Source: Pleurocapsa sp. PCC 7327 (GTDB lineage Bacteria; Cyanobacteriota; Cyanobacteriia; Cyanobacteriales; Microcystaceae). Taken from it: DNA of 64,000 bases. The notes under the pieces are model-generated. The model was not told the origin of the DNA. It saw only the letters and a program-made list of their open reading frames with translations, and made no database searches. Positions 27,060 through 35,943 of this stretch are shown one piece after another. Within the stretch, counting starts at the first letter, position 1; every line of letters starts with the position of its first letter. The position numbers were made by a program, and so were the translations under genes. The stretch covers positions 4,511,501-4,575,500 of the forward strand of contig NC_019689.1 of assembly GCF_000317025.1 (NCBI RefSeq). The letters run 5' to 3'.

Positions 27060-27202
27060 CTTAAATCGACAGATTATGGACCTCTATGTCTATCGTGACG
27101 CAACTAAAGGTTAACTTGCGGAAAGTTACAGAACTTTTTCACATTAAAGTCAATTTAAAGATTTGCAGCGACCGGACAAACGACTACTTGGATAGGAGAA
27201 AT

Positions 27203-27265
27203 TTATCCTGTCAAAATTTGAAAGCCTGCTCGTGCAAAATGACTGTCAAAAGTCAGAACTTTACT
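27203..27265 (-). pseudogene. 3' end of a PIN-domain toxin gene, cut off by an IS5-type element
   Basis: Reading on the minus strand from the IS boundary, the frame encodes KVLTFDSHFARAGFQILTG followed by TAA. FDSHF is the C-terminal acidic motif of PIN toxins (FDxHF). It joins in frame to the PIN gene fragment at 28190-28534 once the IS5 element and one ACT repeat are removed on paper. Confidence 0.8.
27263..27265. repeat. 3-bp target duplication of the IS5-type element, left copy
   Basis: ACT, repeated at 28190-28192 directly beyond the inverted repeat AGACCTCC. Confidence 0.6.
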
Positions 27266-28189
27266 AGACCTCCAGCAAAAGTCAGAGTAAGTTAGGTAAA
27301 ATAAAACCAAATTACAATTCGAGTTATGACTTACTCTCAAGTAAAAAATTTAAAACCGACAGAGTTTAAACGGCTTTGTGGAGTATATCCAGAGACGTTT
27401 AAAGAGATGGTAAAAGTTCTAGAAGCCGAAAAAGTCTTACAAAAAAAAAACAGGACGACCAAATAAATTAAGCGCAGAAGACCAAATCTTAATGACTCTT
27501 GAATATTGGCGAGAGTATCGCACCTATTTTCATATCGGAACTAGCTGGGGAATAAACGAGACAACGGCTTTACGAATCACCAGAAAAGTAGAAGATATTT
27601 TAATGAAATCGGGACTTTTCAATCTGCCTGGGAAAAAAGCTGTTCAACCCCAAAATACAGAAATTGAAATTGTCGTAGTAGATGTAGCAGAACATGAAAT
27701 AGAAAGACCGAAAAAAAACAAAAAGCTTACTACAGTGGTCGGCAAAAGTGTCACACGATAAAATCGCAAGTTTTAGCTGACGCAAAAACGAGACAAATTC
27801 TTTGTATTGCTCATGAGAAGGGAAAAAGTCATGATTTTAAGATTTGGAAAAATAGTAAAATAGGAATCGAACAACAGATAGAATGTTTGGCTGATAAAGG
27901 ATATCAAGGAATTCAGAAACTTCATCCCAACAGTAGAATTCCCAACAAAAAAAAGCGCAATCAACAGTTAAGTCTAGAGCAAAAGAAGTTTAATCGTAAG
28001 TTAGCAAGTGAAAGGATTGTAATTGAAAATATTCATCGCAGTCTAAAAATATTCAGAATTCTTTCAAGTCGATATCGCAACCGAAGAAGACGGTTTGGGT
28101 TGAGATTTAATTTGATTGCTGGCATTTATAATTATGAACTTCTTTCCCACTCCAATTATGCGATCGCGTAACACTTTTGCAGGAGGTCT
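27266..28189 (+). mobile_element. IS5-type insertion sequence inside a PIN toxin gene
   Basis: 924 bp. The ends are inverted repeats AGACCTCCAGCAAAAGT and AGACCTCCTGCAAAAGT (one mismatch), flanked by the 3-bp direct repeat ACT. The element holds one transposase gene with two frame breaks in A-rich runs. Confidence 0.85.
27326..28171 (+). pseudogene. IS5-type DDE transposase, two frameshifts
   Basis: Translation starts at the ATG at 27326 (MTYSQVKNLKPTEFKRLCGV), passes a run of ten A at 27441-27450 where a one-base shift is needed, and continues GRPNKLSAEDQILMTLEYWREYRTYF with the helix-turn-helix. The first catalytic D is in EIVVVDVAEHE. A second shift in the A-rich stretch 27713-27724 leads into YYSGRQKCHTIK, then LADKGYQGI (second D) and IVIENIHRSLK (catalytic E). 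Without both shifts there is no enzyme. Programmed slippage is possible at A runs, but two in one gene suggest decay. Confidence 0.8.
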
Positions 28190-28534
28190 ACTGACTCCCT
28201 ACTCCCACATGACTTCAAATGAAATGCAATCGACTAATCCCCATTGTTTATCTTGATATTTTTTGTATAGTTCAAAAGCGCGATCGAATAATTGTGGTAT
28301 GAGATGGACTACTTCTACTTCATCTGAAGTCATAAAACTATCCAAAATTTCTACTGCTTCTTGTTTGTAGCTGCGTGAGAGAGCATTCCCAATTTCTAGT
28401 AAAACCGCATCTATTACAAGTAAAGGATAGCCTTCAAATCTATGGGCTAATTCTGTAGCTTGTTGATGATATTGGTCGCGTTGATTGATGAGTGCAACGA
28501 CAAATCCAGTATCAATAAATATCTGTTCCTTCAC
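28190..28534 (-). pseudogene. PIN-domain (VapC-type) toxin, 5' part
   Basis: The fragment encodes KEQIFIDTGFVVALINQRDQYH (first acidic residue D of IDTG), LLEIGNALSRSY (E) and GLVDCISFEVM (D), the nuclease residues of PIN toxins that cleave RNA. It stops at a TAG after MWE, two codons before the IS5 boundary. Removing the IS restores the frame to the end at 27203, but the TAG (a CAG-to-TAG change is plausible) would still end translation. I start at the GTG at 28534; an in-frame GTG at 28546 is also possible. The gene overlaps the antitoxin upstream. Confidence 0.85.
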
Positions 28535-28597
28535 GTTGTTTTCCACTTAGGTATAGATCGATATTCGCAGCAAAATCTTCTGGAGCATCATTTTTTA
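28512..28597 (-). pseudogene. antitoxin C-terminal remnant of the PIN toxin pair
   Basis: The frame ends APEDFAANIDLYLSGKQREGTDIY, a typical tail of the small antitoxin preceding PIN toxins in cyanobacteria, and overlaps the start of the toxin gene. Everything upstream is cut away at the boundary of the IS4-type element at 28598. Confidence 0.65.
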
Positions 28598-28632
28598 CAG
28601 AAGTGTTGAAAGAAAGCTTAAGACAAGAAAAA

Positions 28633-28661
28633 AGGGGTCAGAAAATAGTATTCTAACCCCT
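28633..28661 (-). terminator. terminator hairpin inside the IS4-type element, facing left
   Basis: On the minus strand AGGGGTTAGAA pairs with TTCTGACCCCT across a short loop and is followed by six T. It would stop transcripts entering from the right and shields the transposase from read-through. Confidence 0.6.
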
Positions 28662-28683
28662 ATCAAATAAAAAATTCTGTCTG

Positions 28684-29633
28684 ATGCTATCGTCGTTTCC
28701 CAATATTGTCAAATCGCTTGTCAAGGGCCTGTCGCCGACTGACTACCCAGTTTTGAACACCCGCTTGTTCTTTGAAATCTGGCTGACGTTTGTGCTCGAT
28801 GCCAGCTTGACGAGCCTGCGAGCTCTATTTTATCGGCTCAATCATGCTGGTTCCAAAGCTTGTAAAACTCGGCAAAGGGAGAATTGAATTTTTGCCGCAT
28901 CTACTTGGACTTACGCCAACGCTTAAAGCGACGGCACCCCCTCACCGCACAGATGCTCATTCCGATTGATTCGACGGTGATTAGTTTAACCAGCAAGTTA
29001 TTTTGGGAGCAGGAAGATCGTCAAGTTAAATTGCTCAATGGCATCAATTTAGAGCAGGGCAATCCGACGGAATGTTTGATTCATTTTGGGCAAGGACATG
29101 ATGCTCGATTGGCCGAAACCGTGAATAGTATGATTCCCGAGAACGGCGTTGGAGTAATGGCTCGAGGCTTTGCAAGTTGGGATTTCTTGGATGAACTGAG
29201 TGCCACTCAAACGCGCTTCGTCGTGCGGCTCAAAAACAACATGAAAACCGAACTTGACCATCAGCGCTATCGGGTCGTTTGGTTTTGTGATTTAGAGAGC
29301 CATAGTGAGTTTCGGCTTGCCACAAATTTAGCAGAGATGACGAATGAAGAGGTGAGTGCAATCTATCGTAACCGATGGTACATTGAGCTTCTGTGGAAGT
29401 TCTTGAAAATGCATCTCAAACTCGACCGCTTGATTGGTAAAAGCGTTAACGGAGTGATGATTCAAATCTATGTGGTACTGATGGCATATTTGCTTCTAGA
29501 GTTGATGGAAATTCCTGCCTTTTATGGGCATCGATTGTTGGATAAGTTTCGCTATTTACAATTGGAATTCAGTCGTCGTTGTTCCATCTCGCACTGGAGC
29601 TATGATTTCCTCCCAGAGGCACTTGTCCATTGA
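28684..29633 (+). pseudogene. IS4-family transposase, frameshifted
   Basis: Two overlapping frames: 28684-28887 encodes the N-terminal helical part, and 28884-29633 encodes DSTVISLTSKLFWEQ (first catalytic D), the middle, and the signature YRNRWYIELLWKFLK (Y-x2-R-x3-E-x6-K, the YREK motif of IS4). The frames are shifted against each other near 28885, with some sequence lost compared to relatives. The catalytic part is otherwise whole. Confidence 0.8.
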
Positions 29634-29680
29634 AGTGTTCGCTGAAATATGAAGTTTTATATCTGGATTCAACACTTCTG

Positions 29681-29939
29681 GATATTGACGTAAAAATCCT
29701 ATCGATACAATCAGTAAAATTGTAAAAGTCAATAACGCTACAGCAGATCTTCTTTGCTATCTTGATAAGTCCTTGAATAGGAGTCGAAGGATTTTACGAA
29801 TAAAATTTACACCTTTGCTAGTTTTTTGAGATGAATTCTGTTTAGATTGCTTGATTAATTCTTCTAACTCATTCAAAATGATTTGACTTTGGTTATTATT
29901 ACTGTTACTTATGATTGACAAATCTTGATTAGGAGTCAT
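29681..29939 (-). pseudogene. membrane protein fragment with an in-frame amber codon
   Basis: The frame starts MTPNQDLSIISNSNNNQSQ after a good ribosome binding site (AGGGG about nine bases upstream), runs 60 residues to a TAG, and goes on in the same frame with QRRSAVALLTFTILLIVSIG, a clear membrane helix, to the boundary of the IS4 element. So a stop codon sits just before the helix and the 3' end of the gene is cut off. I recognise no family. The soluble N-terminal part is rich in Asn and Gln. Confidence 0.6.
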
Positions 29940-30012
29940 ATACTATATCCCCTAATTTTTTTAAAAAAAGTTGCTATTTTTACAAAGCGATCGCAAAAAA
30001 GTTTCAAAAAGC

Positions 30013-30058
30013 GAATTCTGAATTCCGAATACACAAGTCTTTTCAGAATTCAGAATTC
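30013..30058 (-). terminator. terminator of rpsD built from EcoRI-like repeats
   Basis: Arms GAATTCTGAATTC (30013-30025) and GAATTCAGAATTC (30046-30058) are perfect complements (13 bp). On the minus strand the hairpin is followed by GCTTTTTGAAACTTTTTT. A further copy of GAATTC continues to 30063. Confidence 0.75.
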
Positions 30059-30065
30059 AGAATTC

Positions 30066-30674
30066 TTAGGCTTGTCGAGAATAGTACTCGACCACCAGTA
30101 GTTCGTTGATGGATAGAGCAACCCATTCCCGTTCGACAACGCTGTTAACTTTACCCGTAAGCGTATTTTTATCGAACTCTAAGTGGCTGGGGAGATTAGC
30201 TAAACCAGGATACTCCATATTAGCTTGTACCAAACGACGAGATTTGTCGCGATCTCTAACGGCAATTACGTCTCCAGGACGGCACTGATAGCTAGGAATA
30301 TCGACAACTTTGCCATTGACGGTAATATGACCGTGACAGACTAACTGACGCGCGGCTGGAATTGTCCCTGCCATTCCCAGGCGAAAGACAGTATTATCCA
30401 AGCGCATTTCAAGTAATTGCAGTAGGGTTTGACCTGTAGAACCCGTGGCACGACGGGCTTTGCGCACGTAGCGGAGTAATTGTCTTTCAGTCACGCCGTA
30501 GTTAAAGCGCAGTTTCTGCTTTTCTTCCAGGCGGATGGCGTATTCGGAGCGCTTTTTGCGGTTTTGACCGTGTTGTCCTGGCGGATAGGAACGACGTGCT
30601 GATTTGCGAGTTAAGCCGGGCAGTTCTCCCAAGCGTCTTACGACTCTAAGGCGAGGACCTCTATAGCGAGACAT
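30066..30674 (-). CDS. rpsD: 30S ribosomal protein S4
   Basis: A 202-residue S4 protein. It binds 16S rRNA early in assembly and acts as a repressor in some bacteria. The start [24 protein letters not shown] and the S4 RNA-binding domain ([34 protein letters not shown], residues about 90-125) are fully preserved. Usual length for cyanobacteria (202). It is a single gene with its own terminator. No oddities. Confidence 0.97.
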   Translation of the reverse strand: MSRYRGPRLRVVRRLGELPGLTRKSARRSYPPGQHGQNRKKRSEYAIRLEEKQKLRFNYGVTERQLLRYVRKARRATGSTGQTLLQLLEMRLDNTVFRLGMAGTIPAARQLVCHGHITVNGKVVDIPSYQCRPGDVIAVRDRDKSRRLVQANMEYPGLANLPSHLEFDKNTLTGKVNSVVEREWVALSINELLVVEYYSRQA

Positions 30675-30765
30675 ATAGGTAATTTTCTCCTAATTTACAC
30701 TTTATCCCAAAATTTCTATTGTACGTCTTTTCAATGGAAGAAGGAAGGAGAGAAAAGGAAGATTA

Positions 30766-31467
30766 TTAGCAGGTAGCTTTGACGGTATTGCAAGCTTGCC
30801 GAGCTTCTTGGCGCAATTGACGGGCAATTCTAAAGAGTTCTTTGCCCGTGTGTAAATAGCGATCGTCGTAGTTAAGGGTAAATAATTCTAATTCATCGAT
30901 ACCATCGCCAATGCGATCGAGACAGTAGTAGAGAGAGGCTGCCACCTTTGCCACTTTGGCGGGATTGGGTTGAGAGACAAAAATCTGCCGCGCGCGATCG
31001 AGATAATCGCCGCAATTTTCTAAGTAATTCCGAAAGACTTCCATAAGGCGATCGTCAAACGGATCGGCAGATAATAAGTCTATCTGGGTTTCTAGGGGAT
31101 TGAGAATTCGACCGAGCAGGCGATCGAGCGGCGCATAAATTTCCTGGAACCATTGATTGAGACGAGCTTCTGTTGCCCGTTCGGTTTCTCGACTTCTCTG
31201 ATACTGACGTTGAGCTTCTGTCGTTCTCCGTTGTCGTCTGCTGGTATAGTCTCCGTCGGTAAGTTGGCGATCGTAAGCGCGGCGGCGTTGGGGATCGCTC
31301 AAGACTTCGTAAGCCGCATTAATTGAGATTATTTTTTCATGGTTAGCTGTCTCGTTTTGAGTATCTGGGTGAAATTGCTTAGCTAGCCGTCGATAGGCTT
31401 GCTTAATTTCTTGCTGAGTGGCTGTTTGGTTAACTTTAAGAGTTTGGTAGTGATTTTCGCAAGTCAT
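30766..31467 (-). CDS. J-domain protein
   Basis: A 233-residue protein with an N-terminal J domain: YQTLKVNQTATQQEIKQAYRRLAKQFHPDTQNE, including the HPD motif needed to stimulate a DnaK-type ATPase. After a Gln/Arg-rich linker (RRQRRTTEAQRQYQRSR) comes an unassigned helical C-terminal part with no G/F region or zinc finger, so this is a type III J protein. Three cysteines lie in the C-terminal half. Substrate unknown. Confidence 0.85.
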   Translation of the reverse strand: MTCENHYQTLKVNQTATQQEIKQAYRRLAKQFHPDTQNETANHEKIISINAAYEVLSDPQRRRAYDRQLTDGDYTSRRQRRTTEAQRQYQRSRETERATEARLNQWFQEIYAPLDRLLGRILNPLETQIDLLSADPFDDRLMEVFRNYLENCGDYLDRARQIFVSQPNPAKVAKVAASLYYCLDRIGDGIDELELFTLNYDDRYLHTGKELFRIARQLRQEARQACNTVKATC

Positions 31468-31589
31468 GATTGTTGATAAATCGTCGTAAGTAGACGTGTT
31501 GCTTCAATTCGATCGTCTTTTTAGTGATGGAAATCATAGTTTTGGAGCTAATGTCGATCGGCTTTTCTAGCCAAATGGTAGCAATAAAT

Positions 31590-31612
31590 AAGCCCCGCTT
31601 TTGACAGGGCTT
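31590..31612 (-). terminator. terminator of the porin gene
   Basis: AAGCCCTGTC-AAAA-GCGGGGCTT on the minus strand, followed by ATTTATTG. It lies about 45 bases after the stop codon of the porin. Confidence 0.55.
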
Positions 31613-31656
31613 CGAGAGAATCTAGAACTAGAAGTAGAGCTACTATTTAGTTTGCT

Positions 31657-33429
31657 CTAGAAAGTAAAGGTGGTTCTGATAGTACCGACAAATGCATCGT
31701 CACCATCTTCTTCCTGTTCGGGATTGGAAAGCCAGATCACGCCAGGAGTGATAGAGATGTTATCGGTTAGCTGATACTTGTAGAAAGCTTCAACGTGAAT
31801 TGGGATGTCGCCAGGCGCATCTCCCCGATATGGCTGAGCACCTGCAAAGATACCCAAGACGCTTCCTTCTTTACCAAGGTCGGGGAAGCTAAATCCACCG
31901 CCATAAGTCCAGTATTCTGTATCGCTACCGCCGCGAGCATACACTTCGCCCCAGCTACCAAAGGCGCTAAAGCTAATTGCGTCAGTGATTCTGAACGATC
32001 CTTGCAGTCCGACGTTAATTGTCGATCTGTCGAATCCGTCGTTGAAGTTATTGATAGCTCTTGTCCCAACCACACCATCACCAGGACCAGCATCAGTACC
32101 AATGCCACCCAAACTGAAGATAGGACTGCCTGCCTTGTGGTAAGAATGGACAAAAGTAGCACCGAGTTCGACTCGTTCGATAGGACTGAAGTTTAACTGA
32201 CCTAGAACGGCATAGTCGCCATTAAACAATCCCGAACCCTCGTCAGGATTGGCAGCATTGCTTGCTAGGTAACCGCCTGTGACTTGTACTGGACCGATGT
32301 CAAAGTTAGCAGCAATACCCGTGCCGCCGCCGATTCTAAAAATTGGGTTTTCGCTAGCAAAGGTAGAAAGGGCACCGTTACCGCCGTCGAAATCTTCGAA
32401 GAAGGGATTGCTAGTGGGGGCAATGTCACTCCAAATACCGCCAACAGCTGCTACGTAAGTATTGATTGTAAAGTCGTCGCCAAATTTGAGGGGATAGTAG
32501 TAGGACAACCAATCGATCGCAACGTCATTGTTATCGTCTGGTTTAAGGTTAAAGGTTTGGGTCGTCGTAGGCTCTAGCGCTCCATCTCCGGTAACGTTAA
32601 ACGCCTCCAAATTTCCAGCCGCCAGACGGGTTACTAAGCGGTCTTCTCCGGTGAAGCTCGTATTGAGCGTTAGGCGAACGCGATCGCCGAAAACGGTTTG
32701 GGTGTTATCATCTTCGCCAAAGGTGTCCGTTGCAGCGAAGATGACCTCTCCACTCAGTTTCGTAGTAGTAGAAAATTGGTTATCTTCCAAGAAAGCCACT
32801 CGACCTTCTAAGTTATCGACGCGCGCTCCTAGAGCAGCGAGTTCGGCTTCAAACTCCTGCATCAGTCGCTTGAGCGTATCGACATCTTCTTTAAGAACGG
32901 CGACGTTCTCCTGAATGAGACGCTCCATGGTGTTCATACAAGCGTTCAAACCAGCGGCGAACTCCCAACGGGTTAGAGCGCGGTTGCCTCGGTAGGTCTG
33001 GTCGGGATAACCGACGATACATCCATAGCGTTCTACCAAACTCCGAAGCGCTTCATATGCCCATTCAGTAGGAGCGACATCCTTCAATTCGTTGACGCTG
33101 GTAACTTGATCCTCAGAGCTTCTAGAGCCTTGACCTTCGTTGCTATAGTTGTCTAGTTGATTTAATGTCGGATCGCTATTTTCAGATGTTACGTCCGGTT
33201 GAGCTTGCGCTAATTCCATTGGTGAAGCGGCGTTTGGATTAAGTTCAGCTTTGGTCGTGTCTTGAGCTGAATTTTTTTCTAACGATATCGCTTCAATTTC
33301 CGATGTGGCATTTAGTTTGAATTCAGTTTTTGTCGTGTCCTCTGCTGCCTTTGCTACAGATGAAAATGCTAAAGCTGCTACCAAAACAGCCGGACTGACT
33401 AGAAGTGATTTCCACAGTATCTTGAACAT
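31657..33429 (-). CDS. SLH-domain outer-membrane porin (iron uptake porin type)
   Basis: A 590-residue outer-membrane protein. Signal peptide: SLLVSPAVLVAALAFSSVAKAA. After a low-complexity linker (about residues 35-105) comes an S-layer homology domain (VNELKDVAPTEWAYEALRSLVERYGC ... ALTRWEFAAGLNACM) that holds the porin to the peptidoglycan. A coiled coil follows (LKEDVDTLKRLMQEFEAELAALGARVDNLEGRVAFLEDN), then an OprB-like beta-barrel ending in VGTIRTTFTF, whose last aromatic residue is the usual barrel end signal. These proteins dominate cyanobacterial outer membranes and carry inorganic ions such as iron. Single gene. Confidence 0.92.
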   Translation of the reverse strand: MFKILWKSLLVSPAVLVAALAFSSVAKAAEDTTKTEFKLNATSEIEAISLEKNSAQDTTKAELNPNAASPMELAQAQPDVTSENSDPTLNQLDNYSNEGQGSRSSEDQVTSVNELKDVAPTEWAYEALRSLVERYGCIVGYPDQTYRGNRALTRWEFAAGLNACMNTMERLIQENVAVLKEDVDTLKRLMQEFEAELAALGARVDNLEGRVAFLEDNQFSTTTKLSGEVIFAATDTFGEDDNTQTVFGDRVRLTLNTSFTGEDRLVTRLAAGNLEAFNVTGDGALEPTTTQTFNLKPDDNNDVAIDWLSYYYPLKFGDDFTINTYVAAVGGIWSDIAPTSNPFFEDFDGGNGALSTFASENPIFRIGGGTGIAANFDIGPVQVTGGYLASNAANPDEGSGLFNGDYAVLGQLNFSPIERVELGATFVHSYHKAGSPIFSLGGIGTDAGPGDGVVGTRAINNFNDGFDRSTINVGLQGSFRITDAISFSAFGSWGEVYARGGSDTEYWTYGGGFSFPDLGKEGSVLGIFAGAQPYRGDAPGDIPIHVEAFYKYQLTDNISITPGVIWLSNPEQEEDGDDAFVGTIRTTFTF

Positions 33430-33653
33430 TTTTCGCTTTTCCTCACACCTTTTTTGACTACAAAGTTTATAGCCTTATATTTTTTATTATACATAGTCTA
33501 CTTAGATCGCAATCAAGATGATTAGCTCGATTAAGCTAAGTAAAACCGCGAAAATATTTGTAAAAAGTATCATTAATAATCGGCTTGGTAAAGGCTTGAC
33601 TTTACCTTGGGGCAAGATGTTAACTTAAGGCAGAAACGCCCGGTCGTCACTAC

Positions 33654-34104
33654 ATGTTAAGAATCGGTGACTTTGCTCAACTCAGCCGCATCTCTCCTAA
33701 AACATTGCGCCTATACGATCGCATGGGTTTGCTCAAACCGGCCGAAGTCGATAGCGATACGGGCTATCGCTACTATGCGACCGTGCGGCATCGCTATTTA
33801 CCACGATACTAAGTTGCGCGATCGCGACATTCCTGTAGAATCTGCCGTGCCCATCTACGATCAGATTTCCGGCAACGAGCGGGTATGGGTGTACGAACTG
33901 CCAGCAGTAGAAACTATGGCTTGTGCAGTTCATCATGGTTCCTTTGCCACGCTGGGACAAGCTTATAATGCCTTACTGGAGTGGGTAGAAAAGCAGGGAT
34001 ATCAAATTGTCGGTTCTACTCGCGAAGTCTACTTGCAATACGAACGGGATGGAGACCAGTCGCAGTACCTGACAGAGGTTCGAGTTCCCGTCGAGAAGAT
34101 TTGA
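33654..34104 (+). pseudogene. MerR-family regulator fused to a GyrI-like domain, with internal deletion
   Basis: The first 42 codons (MLRIGDFAQLSRISPKTLRLYD ... DTGYRYYA) are a MerR winged helix. The frame then leaves the MerR pattern and ends 10 codons later at a stop. A second frame, from about 33785, carries the GyrI-like ligand-binding domain (PVESAVPIYDQISGNERVWV, MACAVHHGSFATLGQAYNALLEWV). About a hundred codons that would join the two (the long coiled coil) are missing and the frames do not match, so the regulator is broken. Confidence 0.75.
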
Positions 34105-34180
34105 GTTGCATATCTTCAGAGCTAGTATTCGGCGATCTCACCAGAATGCGATCGCCTTAGTATAAATTTGAGAAAAAATT

Positions 34181-34792
34181 TCAGCAAAGCACGCTCTTTT
34201 CTCGTTCGAGGATTTTTTTGCCTCTTACGCCTTGGAGATTGGCTCCTTCAAAATTTGTCCCTTTCAGCTTGGCTTCGGTAAGGTTAGCTTGGTTAAGATC
34301 TGCATCTTCCAGGTTGGCTTCGCTAAGATTTGCTTTAGCAAAATTCACCCATTGCAAGTTTGCTTGGCTGAGGTTGGTTCTTTCCAAGTTGGCTTCGCCG
34401 AGGTTTGCCCAACGCAGGTCTGCACCTTGCAAATTGGCTTCGCTCAAATTTGTCTTGCGCAAATCTGCTTTGACGAGTTTTACCTGAGTGAGGTTTGCCC
34501 TGCTTAGGTTTGCCTGACTTAGGTCTGCTCGATTAAGGTTGGCTCCTTCGAGATTCGCTTCTTCAAGGTTTGCCCAACGCAGATCGGCTCCTCCCAAGTT
34601 AGCTTGACTCAGATTTGTCTTGCGCAGATCGGCTTTGATGCAATTTGCCCACGGAAGACTAGCTCCACTGAGGTTTTCCCCTGCCAGATTCGCTTCGCGG
34701 AGATCGGGCCAAACGATCGTATTTCTCTCCTTGGAATTATTCCAGACGGCTACTCCTTGCTTGAGCAGCGCGAGGTGTTGTTGGTTTGCCAT
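34181..34792 (-). CDS. pentapeptide-repeat protein
   Basis: A 203-residue protein made mostly of A(D/N)LxX pentapeptides (ANLSQANLGGADLRWANLEEANLEGANLN and so on), about 29 copies, which fold as a right-handed quadrilateral beta-helix. The ATG at 34792 follows a GGAGG eight bases upstream, a strong Shine-Dalgarno, so I prefer it to the GTG at 34801. The repeats make the DNA highly repetitive (15-bp periodicity). No fused domain or signal peptide is present. Function is unknown; some members bind gyrase by mimicking DNA. Confidence 0.92.
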   Translation of the reverse strand: MANQQHLALLKQGVAVWNNSKERNTIVWPDLREANLAGENLSGASLPWANCIKADLRKTNLSQANLGGADLRWANLEEANLEGANLNRADLSQANLSRANLTQVKLVKADLRKTNLSEANLQGADLRWANLGEANLERTNLSQANLQWVNFAKANLSEANLEDADLNQANLTEAKLKGTNFEGANLQGVRGKKILEREKSVLC

Positions 34793-34941
34793 ATGGCTCA
34801 CCTCCGAGAGAGTTTATTGGAGTTGAATGATTTATTGTTGTCATTGTTGTCATTGTTGTCATACCCCCTTAACTCTATCTTGCCGCGCCATTATGCCGCT
34901 GAGAGGGCATTTAAAAAAACAGTCCATTTTGTCATGAAGAT

Positions 34942-35319
34942 TTATATATCTTGCTTACGAGCCACTTTTCTAGCAGCGCAACTAATTCCTGGCAAGCGAA
35001 CCGACTTTCCTTGCCACAGACGAATCATTAATCCCAAACACGTCAGAATATAGCCAGAAGTGAGCAGACCATTTAGATAAAGCAAACGCAGTGTCAAAAA
35101 TTCTGAAGTTTGTGCTGCTCCCAGCCACAGGAGAACATAGACCAGCAGCCAAGCTAAGGTCAAGGTAACTGACAGGCGGCTGATAGATTGTTGCTCGCGA
35201 GTTCCTTGTTTCCGATACAGCGTCCACAGAGCGGGTACCCAGCCTACAATCGGAAGTAAATAGATCGATAGTTGAAATTTATTGAGCTTTTGCTCTTTAA
35301 AGGAATCGTTATCTTTCAT
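34942..35319 (-). CDS. small integral membrane protein, unknown
   Basis: A 125-residue protein with three membrane segments: FQLSIYLLPIVGWVPALWTL, RLSVTLTLAWLLVYVLLWLGA and LLYLNGLLTSGYILTCLGLM. The termini are charged, the C-terminus strongly basic (CAARKVARKQDI). It resembles hypothetical cyanobacterial proteins found next to molybdenum cofactor genes; it is divergent from mobA with only 27 bases between the starts. I cannot assign a role. Confidence 0.7.
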   Translation of the reverse strand: MKDNDSFKEQKLNKFQLSIYLLPIVGWVPALWTLYRKQGTREQQSISRLSVTLTLAWLLVYVLLWLGAAQTSEFLTLRLLYLNGLLTSGYILTCLGLMIRLWQGKSVRLPGISCAARKVARKQDI

Positions 35320-35346
35320 ACAAGCTCGAAGGCGATCGATTAAACC

Positions 35347-35943
35347 ATGACACAGTTCGCAGCCATTATTCTAGCTGGAGGACGAAGTTCCCGTATGGGA
35401 CGAGATAAAGCCGCGATCACAATTCAAGGGCAACCTTTCCTGAAAAAAATTTGCCTTTTAGCCAGTCAATGTGCCAGTCAAGTCTATGTTATTACTCCCT
35501 GGATAGAAAAATATCAAGCGATCGCTCCTGGTGATTGTCAAATGATTCGAGAGGTTGCGTTACCGGGAGAAACCGAACCTCATGGTCCTTTAATTGGCTT
35601 TGCACAAGCATTAACTTATGTAAAAACTGAGTGGGTATTGCTACTCGCTTGCGATCTCCCTAATCTTACGGAGTCTGAAATTCAGAAATGGTCGAGTTAT
35701 TTGGAGACAACTCCGCCAGAAGCGATCGCGGCATTACCAAAAAGTTCCAAAGGATGGGAACCGCTGTGCGGTTTTTATCGCCGCCGTTGTCTGTCTGTAC
35801 TCAATGAATTTATCGATGGCGGTGGCAGATCTTTTCAACGTTGGTTAGAGCAACATCCCGTGCGAGAACTTCCCGTCAGCGATGCCAATATCTTGTTTAA
35901 TTGCAATACGCCTGCTGATTTAGAACAAATCCAAAAAGGATGA
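35347..35943 (+). CDS. mobA: molybdenum cofactor guanylyltransferase
   Basis: A 198-residue nucleotidyltransferase that transfers GMP from GTP to molybdopterin. The signature IILAGGRSSRMGRDKAAI (residues 7-24) is the GTP-binding loop; LLLACDLPNLT carries the metal-binding aspartate and LCGFYRRRCL follows. Complete and of the usual length. Its stop overlaps the ATG of the next gene by four bases. Confidence 0.9.
   Translation: MTQFAAIILAGGRSSRMGRDKAAITIQGQPFLKKICLLASQCASQVYVITPWIEKYQAIAPGDCQMIREVALPGETEPHGPLIGFAQALTYVKTEWVLLLACDLPNLTESEIQKWSSYLETTPPEAIAALPKSSKGWEPLCGFYRRRCLSVLNEFIDGGGRSFQRWLEQHPVRELPVSDANILFNCNTPADLEQIQKG

Larger units (their letters stand above)
28598..29680 (+). mobile_element. 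IS4-type insertion sequence
   Basis: 1083 bp, with 13-bp perfect inverted ends CAGAAGTGTTGAA (28598-28610) and TTCAACACTTCTG (29668-29680). The flanks (TTTTTTA on the left, GATATTG on the right) show no target duplication, and the genes on the two sides do not match, so a deletion or recombination followed insertion. Confidence 0.75.

Noticed and set aside
27086..27295. Open frame of 69 codons between sdhA and the IS5 element
   Set aside because: Composition is not protein-like, it overlaps the PIN toxin remnant on the other strand and runs into the IS end.
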